DNA of 64,000 nt, taken from Diplonema japonicum (lineage: Eukaryota; Euglenozoa; Diplonemea; Diplonemida; Diplonemidae). Positions 58,340-64,000 of this stretch are shown one piece after another; positions within the stretch are counted from its first letter, which is position 1; every line of letters starts with the position of its first letter. The stretch lies in NCBI GenBank assembly GCA_964019335.1, contig OZ025731.1, positions 64,501 through 128,500 on the forward strand, given 5' to 3'. The notes beneath the pieces are model-generated. The model was given only the letters and a program-made list of their open reading frames with translations, did no database searches and was not told the origin of the DNA. Both the position numbers and the translations under genes were made by a program.

Positions 58340-61315
58340 ATGTCACTTACATCACTTCTTCGAGCTGGCTCTCATGACGAAAGCAGCTTTGACACCGGAG
58401 CAAGCCCTCAAGTACAAAACACCGCGCAAGAAACAGGCATCTTCTTCCGATCTCTCATAACTCCTGAAGAGGAATCAGGGAGCACTCAAGCAAGTGACTC
58501 ACCTGAAAACACATCCAATTCAGCTCGTAGCCAAGCACAAAACACCGCGTTGGAATCAGGCATCTTCTTCCGATCTCCCACAACCCCTGAAGAGGAATCA
58601 GAAGCCAGCACTCAAACAAGTGATATATTTAATTCAGCTCGTAACCAAGAACAAAACACCGCGCTGGAATCAGGCATCGTCTTCCGATCTCTCACCAAGT
58701 CAGCTCAAACCCCTAAAGAGGAATCAAGAGCAAGCACTCAAGCAAATGTCCCACCTGAAAACAAATCCAAATCAGCTCGTAGCCAAGTACAAGACACCGC
58801 GCAAGAAACAGGCATCTTCTTCCGATCTCTCACCAAGTCAGCTCAAACCCCTATTGAGGAATCAGGAGCAAGCACTCAAGCAAGTGTCCCACCTGAAAAC
58901 ATATCCAAATCAGCTCGTAGCCAAGTACAAGACACCGCGCAAGAAACAGGCATCTTCTTCCGATCTCCCACAACCCCTGAAGAGGAATCAGAAGCTAGCA
59001 CTGAAACAAGTGATATATTTAATTCAGCTCGTAACCAAGAACAAAACACCGCGTTGGAATCAGGCATCTTCCGATCTCTCACCAAGTCAGCTCAAAACTC
59101 TGAAGAGGAATCAGGAGCAAGCACTCAAGCAAGTGTCCCACCTGAAGACAAATCTAATTCAGCTCGTAGCCAAGTACAAAACGCCGCGCAAGAATCAGGC
59201 ATCTTCTTCCTATCTATCAGGTCAACCCAAACCTCTGAAGAGGTTACCGAAACACATGATTTGGAGAAGTACGAGGTATTAGGCACGATTGGGAGTGGCG
59301 CCTTCGGCATGGTGTACACAGTACGGAGGAAGATAGACGGGAAGCACTTCGCGATGAAAATCCAGGATGTTGCAGACGTAAAAGGCCAACTGCAAGAGGT
59401 GCAAAACATGATGTTCCTGCAGCATAGCAACATAGTCCCTTGCAATGACTACTTCCTCATTGCCAAGCGTGAGTTGAAAATTTCCACGCAAAAACTACAC
59501 ATTGTGATGCCCCTTTACACCGGCGATCTAAGCACACACTTGGCCGTAAATGGCCCGCTCAGATACAGCCAAGCTCTCAGGCTCCTCCGTAATATGGGAT
59601 CTGCCCTCGAGCACATCCACTCGCACAAATATGTCCACGGCGATTTCAAGCAGCACAACATTCTTATGAGCAGCGATGCGGGGTTTATGTTAGCAGACTT
59701 CGGTCTCTCAAAAAGTTGCAAGACAGGGAACCTAAGCGCTTTTGAGGGCACGCCATTCTTCATGGCGCCTGAGTACACCGACTTCTGCTACACCAACATG
59801 GTAGATATGTGGGCCCTCGGCGTGACAGTGTGCTGTGCTGTGCTCCAAGAATCGGACAGACAGATGATAATGAACCCCGAGAATAAAATAACACGCACGA
59901 GCGACCTTGCAATGCGCGAGTTGAAAGCAGCGCTTGAGGAGCTGCAGAACCCCATTCTCCGAACGCTTCCTCTACAACTTCTTTCATTGAACCCCTCAGA
60001 CCGGCCAACAGCGACACAAATACTGGAAATATGCGGGGAAGGACGGAAGGTCCCCCTCTTGGTACACGCAGTGTCCGGCGATGAGGTGGAGCGCAACGCG
60101 AAGATCATTATCGACGAAGGAGCGTGGGTGGATGAAATCCTGTGGGCTGCGGAGAAAGAATTCAAAGACATGGGAAAAGCGTGCGATGCTGAGGTACAAA
60201 ACAAGGATGGGGTGTATGTGAAGGCGGATGGTGCAACGGTGTTCGAGGACACAGCGGTGGTCCGTGTCACGTTCCGCATGAACAAAGAAAAGAACACCCC
60301 CCAAGGCAATCACAAGGCAGTCGGAAACCAACCTTCCAGCAACGACAGCAAGCGCGTTGCGACAATGAAATACCTTGTCGAAGAATGCAATCAAGACCCC
60401 TGTGCAAAAGACGCTGAGGGTTGGACCACACTGCACAGCGCAGCACAAAGCGGCCACCTCGACACCATGAAGTACCTAGTCGAAGACCAGAATATAGATC
60501 CGGGCATCGTACAAACCGACGGGAAAACACCACTACACACCGCAGTGGCTGCTGGAAGAATGGATGTTATAAAATACCTAGTCCACGAGAAGGGACAAGA
60601 CCCTGGTGTGAAAATGAAAGACGGCTTGACACCCATGCACTCAGCTGCGTCAAGCGGGCAGGAACAAGCAATGAAGTTCCTTTTAAGTGAAAAGCAAGAC
60701 CCAAGCGTTAAGAGGCCCCGCGACCACTGGTCCCCATTGCACGGAGCAGCGTCGAAAGGCCATCTCAAAATTCTTAAGATGTTGATTGAGGATCACAAGC
60801 AAGACCCGGGCACTGCTAGAAGCGACGGTTGGAGGCTATTGCACACCGCCGCGTACAACGGCCATATTCATGTCATGGAATATTTGATCTCGAAAGGGCA
60901 ATCCCCAGGTGTGAAGGACCACACTGGCAAAACCCCATTGCGAGCGGCGGCACTGACCGGGCAGCTGGATACTGTGAACTTCCTTATCGATGAACACGGG
61001 CAAAACCCAAATATTAAGGATAATAAAGGCTTCACGCCCCTCCATGTTGCAGCAAGCAATGGACACATTTCGACAATGAAGGCGCTCATCGAGACACACG
61101 GTGCGAACTGCTCTGCCACGACTAAAGACGGTTATCTGCCCCTGCACACTGCAGCTAAGTGGGGCCGGCCGATGGTTGTCAAGATGCTTGTTGATATATA
61201 CAACCAGAACCCACATACGAAAACGAAAACAGGGACCACCCCTCTTCAACTTGCCAAGAATGCAGAAACGGCACGCGTTATTAAAAATTACATGAATAAC
61301 TGGCCGATACCATAA
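58340..61315 (+). CDS. kinase with N-terminal tandem repeats and ankyrin repeats (kinase B)
   Basis: 991 aa from the ATG at 58340; upstream in-frame codons lack an ATG. Residues about 25-300 are seven imperfect 36-46-residue repeats, each with the core ESGIFFRS or ETGIFFRS and an E-E-S...STQ stretch. Kinase domain about 308-560: GSGAFGMVYTVRR, FAMKI (Lys340), YVHGDFKQHNIL (His-Gly-Asp instead of HRD; catalytic Asp435 kept), LADFGLSK (Asp453), GTPFFMAPEY and DMWALGVTV. A ubiquitin/PB1-like segment (about 567-647) follows, then about nine ankyrin repeats (for example GWTTLHSAAQSGHLDTMKYL and GFTPLHVAASNGHISTMKAL). HGD kinases can be active. The last third of the kinase plus the Ub-like segment is shared with kinase C. 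Confidence 0.85.
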   Translation: MSLTSLLRAGSHDESSFDTGASPQVQNTAQETGIFFRSLITPEEESGSTQASDSPENTSNSARSQAQNTALESGIFFRSPTTPEEESEASTQTSDIFNSARNQEQNTALESGIVFRSLTKSAQTPKEESRASTQANVPPENKSKSARSQVQDTAQETGIFFRSLTKSAQTPIEESGASTQASVPPENISKSARSQVQDTAQETGIFFRSPTTPEEESEASTETSDIFNSARNQEQNTALESGIFRSLTKSAQNSEEESGASTQASVPPEDKSNSARSQVQNAAQESGIFFLSIRSTQTSEEVTETHDLEKYEVLGTIGSGAFGMVYTVRRKIDGKHFAMKIQDVADVKGQLQEVQNMMFLQHSNIVPCNDYFLIAKRELKISTQKLHIVMPLYTGDLSTHLAVNGPLRYSQALRLLRNMGSALEHIHSHKYVHGDFKQHNILMSSDAGFMLADFGLSKSCKTGNLSAFEGTPFFMAPEYTDFCYTNMVDMWALGVTVCCAVLQESDRQMIMNPENKITRTSDLAMRELKAALEELQNPILRTLPLQLLSLNPSDRPTATQILEICGEGRKVPLLVHAVSGDEVERNAKIIIDEGAWVDEILWAAEKEFKDMGKACDAEVQNKDGVYVKADGATVFEDTAVVRVTFRMNKEKNTPQGNHKAVGNQPSSNDSKRVATMKYLVEECNQDPCAKDAEGWTTLHSAAQSGHLDTMKYLVEDQNIDPGIVQTDGKTPLHTAVAAGRMDVIKYLVHEKGQDPGVKMKDGLTPMHSAASSGQEQAMKFLLSEKQDPSVKRPRDHWSPLHGAASKGHLKILKMLIEDHKQDPGTARSDGWRLLHTAAYNGHIHVMEYLISKGQSPGVKDHTGKTPLRAAALTGQLDTVNFLIDEHGQNPNIKDNKGFTPLHVAASNGHISTMKALIETHGANCSATTKDGYLPLHTAAKWGRPMVVKMLVDIYNQNPHTKTKTGTTPLQLAKNAETARVIKNYMNNWPIP
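58409..59240 (+). repeat. seven coding tandem repeats in kinase B
   Basis: Units start NTAQETGIFFRS, NTALESGIFFRS, NTALESGIVFRS, DTAQETGIFFRS, DTAQETGIFFRS, NTALESGIFRS and NAAQESGIFFLS. Long units carry LTKSAQTP; short units carry PTTPEEESEAST and DIFNSARNQEQ. The short-then-long pair occurs twice, showing block duplication and not only single-unit expansion. Confidence 0.8.
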
Positions 61316-61950
61316 AAAGAAATCTGGTGGTGAGCCTCTTCCCGCCCCCCCCTCCCCCCCCCTTACAAATGTGATTTTTTCTTTTTTTTTTTACCCTTTA
61401 CTTCAAGACTCGGGTGTGTGTTGCTCGTCGATGTGGATTTTCTGAGTCTGTTCTCTTTGTCCCCGCCCCCGCCCCCCGCCCCGCAAAAAAAAAGGAGACA
61501 ACGTCTGTGTAGTGTCGAAGCACGTTACCGCTGCACGATTGATTTTCCTTTTTTTTTTTTGTTTTCTAAATGACATTTAATGTTTTAATTAATCAAAACG
61601 AAAAAAGCTGTACCCGCAGCGCACAGTTTTCTGTAATCCAGAAAAGAAAAGAAAAGTAACTTCTCAACATCAACCCACCCCTAGGACCCCAATACATTCA
61701 TCTAGTGAAAGATGGATGGGTTTAAAACACCGAGTCAGGGTGGGGAGGGGAGGGGCAGCGTTCTAAGGATTACAATTTCCTGTAGCCCGCAGCGCACAAA
61801 GTAAGAGAAGGAAGAAAAAAGAAAAAAAAAAAGAAAAAAACTCCTTTGAGCTTATGGCTTTTTTTTTTTTTTTTTTTTTTTTTATTTTATTTTTGTATTG
61901 AAGTACCCCCTTCTCGTGATAACAACCTGTTTTAACTATCTACATCAGGA
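61316..61950. other. intergenic between kinases B and C
   Basis: C, T and A tracts. GCAGCGCACA occurs twice (61616-61625 and 61789-61798, both preceded by CCC or CCG), and otherwise there is no gene or RNA signal. Confidence 0.45.
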
Positions 61951-62970
61951 ATGCAAGAACACCATTTTGAGGGGTATGAAGCGGTAGCTTCTCTTGGGGA
62001 AGGTAATTTCGGGCCTGTGTACTCGGCAAGGCAAAAGACAGACGGGGAACTGGTTGCTATCAAGACACTGATGACGGAAGGAGAAGAGTCGTACAGCGCA
62101 CAACTGAAAACAATCCACAACATGATGCAGCTGGGCCACGCCCATGTCGCCTCGTATACAAAATACTTCAAAACCGCGGAGGTAGCGTTTGGCATGGAGG
62201 TGAAAAAGCTACACATTGTAACGCATCTAAGTGGCTGCAGGCTAGACGAGCACCTAGCCGCCAACGGTGTACTAACATGCGGCCTGACGCTGAGGCTTCT
62301 CCGTGACATCGGAGCTGCGCTGAATCACATGCACAGCAACGGTCTCATCCACCGCGGTATATCCCCACAAAACATTTTAATGAACCGCGGGGTGGGGTTC
62401 ATGCTTGCAGACCTTGGCCTTTGCAACGATGCCGTGCCTTTCTTCCAGGCACCCAGACCCCCCTCCAGCACTTCCCGTACAAACAAGGTAGACATGTGGG
62501 CCCTCGGCGTGACTGTATGCTGTGCCATCTTAGAAGCAGACGACCGCAGCACTCTAAAATATTTACACGAAAATTACGACCTTGCAATGCGCGAGTTGAA
62601 AGCAGCGCTTGAGGAGCTGCAGAACCCTATTCTCCGAACGCTTCCTCTACAACTTCTTTCATTGAACCCCTCAGACCGGCCAACAGCGACACAAATACTG
62701 GAAATATGCGGGGAAGGACGGAAGGTCCCCCTCTTGGTACACGCAGTGTCCGGCGATGAGGTGGAGCGCAACGCGAAGATCATTATCGACGAAGGAGCGT
62801 GGGTGGATGAAATCCTGTGGGCTGCGGAGAAAGAATTCAAAGACATGGGAAAAGCGTGCGATGCTGAGGTACAAAACAAGGATGGGGTGTATGTGAAGGC
62901 GGATGGTGCAACGGTGTTCGAGGACACAGCGGTGGTCCGTGTCACGTTCCTAGAAAAGACTTCTAGCTAA
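61951..62970 (+). CDS. truncated pseudokinase, paralogue of kinase B (kinase C)
   Basis: 339 aa. The kinase fold is complete in outline: LGEGNFGPVYSAR, VAIKT with Lys38, the catalytic loop LIHRGISPQNIL with Gly136 in place of the catalytic Asp, LADLGLC (Asp154 kept), and DMWALGVTV. Loss of the loop aspartate and a short, unusual activation segment mean phosphotransfer is unlikely. The C-terminal third (62577-62950) is almost base-for-base the same as 59902-60275 in kinase B and holds the Ub-like segment. It then ends LEKTSS where kinase B runs on into ankyrin repeats. A regulatory partner of the neighbouring kinases is a reasonable guess. Confidence 0.8.
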   Translation: MQEHHFEGYEAVASLGEGNFGPVYSARQKTDGELVAIKTLMTEGEESYSAQLKTIHNMMQLGHAHVASYTKYFKTAEVAFGMEVKKLHIVTHLSGCRLDEHLAANGVLTCGLTLRLLRDIGAALNHMHSNGLIHRGISPQNILMNRGVGFMLADLGLCNDAVPFFQAPRPPSSTSRTNKVDMWALGVTVCCAILEADDRSTLKYLHENYDLAMRELKAALEELQNPILRTLPLQLLSLNPSDRPTATQILEICGEGRKVPLLVHAVSGDEVERNAKIIIDEGAWVDEILWAAEKEFKDMGKACDAEVQNKDGVYVKADGATVFEDTAVVRVTFLEKTSS

Positions 62971-63967
62971 TTCTATTCTATGCTATGCTATGCTATATCA
63001 ATAATTAGCTTTTAATGATAAATCAGTAATATAAATTTTAAAAAAAGGGGGGTGGGAATGGGCTCTTTTTTTTTCCCCCAAGGGTAATTCACTTAATACC
63101 CTCAAACAAGGACAACTTCAGATGGGAAATTATGTGCGTAAGGCAGCAAATGCACCTCTATCTACAAAAAGAAAAAAAAGAGGGGCGGGCATTGAAGGCC
63201 ACATGAGTGCGAAATGCAAACCATTTTAGAATGGCAGTTTTCTTCTTTTCTTTTTTTTTTCCCCCTCCCCCCTAAACCTAAGGGGGCAGCAAGACCTTCT
63301 GGGTCTAGGTGCGTAACGACACCTCTCCTTAAGCGAGTCGACTACAAACACCTCCCCTTCCCTACCCCTTGTACTTTATGGTAAGAATTGCCCCCCACCC
63401 TTTTTTTTCTATGAGTTACGTGTACTAGCAAGCTGTTTTTTTTTTTTTCGAATGAAATAAATTTGAAATGTTGTTATGTCACGGCCGTGTGTGGCCTGCG
63501 CTTTCCTTGGAGCACGTGCGCACACCTTCTACTGAAGTCATGCATCCTCAATGCAGAGTGGTTCGTACGCCGAGAGTCGCCGGGTTTATGTTTTAACCTT
63601 TTTTTTTCTTTTTTTTTTAAGCGGCCGATGAGCGACTCATCGCATACACATGGGGGGGGGGGGGGCATTTTTCTTCTATATTTTTGTGTTTTCCCAACAT
63701 AATCTCAGAGGCATAGCAGAATAAAAAAAAATCGGAAAAAAAAAAAAGCTGTGTTTTTCCCCCCCGCTAATACCCACCCAAAAAAAAAGATTTAATTTAT
63801 CCTATCTTGTGCAACTTGTGTCCCAGGAAAAGAAGAAGAAAAAAAAGGAATTACTCTAGTGCGAACAATAAAAACACAAGTCGTAAGAAAGAATCATTTT
63901 CCTAATAAACCCAACTAGGCTGGCGAGTGCAACAGCCACATACTTCTTCCTGTTTGTTTGTTTGTTT

Positions 63968-64000
<33 letters not shown>
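62971..64000. other. gene-free end of window
   Basis: A (CTATG)n microsatellite lies near 62976-62996, then T, A, C and G tracts. A compact stretch at 63285-63355 contains two small hairpins (AGACC/GGTCT and AGGTG/CACCT) and may be a structured RNA, but it does not match a tRNA. Another non-homopolymer stretch at 63470-63595 is unexplained. The window ends in poly-T. Confidence 0.4.

Overview
The window is nuclear DNA of a unicellular eukaryote (a protist that I cannot place further). It carries alpha-tubulin, SPT6, the SUMO-conjugating enzyme UBC9, 5S rRNA, piggyBac and non-LTR element remains, and GT-AG spliceosomal introns. The introns are mostly tiny (about 33-70 nt) and usually built around a poly-A or poly-T tract. 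Intergenic DNA is full of long A, T, G and C homopolymers, while coding regions are of balanced, GC-richer composition. An A-rich leader often lies directly before the ATG. Nearly all protein genes that can be supported are on the + strand.

Layout. 0-4 kb: an AMP-binding acyl-CoA synthetase whose last small intron, if spliced, gives a peroxisomal -AKL end, then a beta-rich hypothetical protein. 4-8.4 kb: gene-poor, with a broken Cys-rich gene and a foldback-rich patch. 8.4-14.4 kb: a GRAM/VASt-type lipid-transfer-like membrane protein, a small exon, and a four-exon SPRY-like gene. 14.5-20.8 kb: a giant secreted/membrane protein with EGF-like repeats, TIG domains and a multi-pass end. 20.9-24.2 kb: a GT-B glycosyltransferase and two tandem drug/metabolite-type transporters that have exchanged sequence. 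24.5-37.2 kb: four duplicated blocks that I read as box C/D snoRNA arrays (with possible H/ACA-like hairpins), interleaved with a K+ channel gene, a piggyBac relic, a secreted Cys-rich gene and a divergent alpha-tubulin gene. 37.3-44.4 kb: SPT6 in seven exons and two small genes. 44.4-48.1 kb: no clear gene. 48.1-51.6 kb: UBC9 and three genes of unknown or weakly assigned function. 51.6-54 kb: a dead reverse transcriptase fragment, a foldback and a 5S rRNA gene. 54.6-63 kb: three related kinase-like genes (a kinase with ankyrin repeats, a repeat-kinase-ankyrin protein, and a truncated pseudokinase) with a second piggyBac relic between the first two.

The most striking content is the snoRNA arrays: 4 families and 24 intact box C/D copies plus 2 decayed ones. 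Two families carry guides that match universally conserved 18S rRNA segments. One matches the segment around E. coli 1391-1407 and predicts 2'-O-methylation at the C1402 equivalent. The other matches GUUAAAAAGCUCGUA and predicts methylation at the yeast A619 equivalent. These arrays also produce spurious repeated open reading frames.

Limits: identities come from reading motifs only. No database or folding program was run, and intron calls rest on GT/AG plus preserved reading frame.
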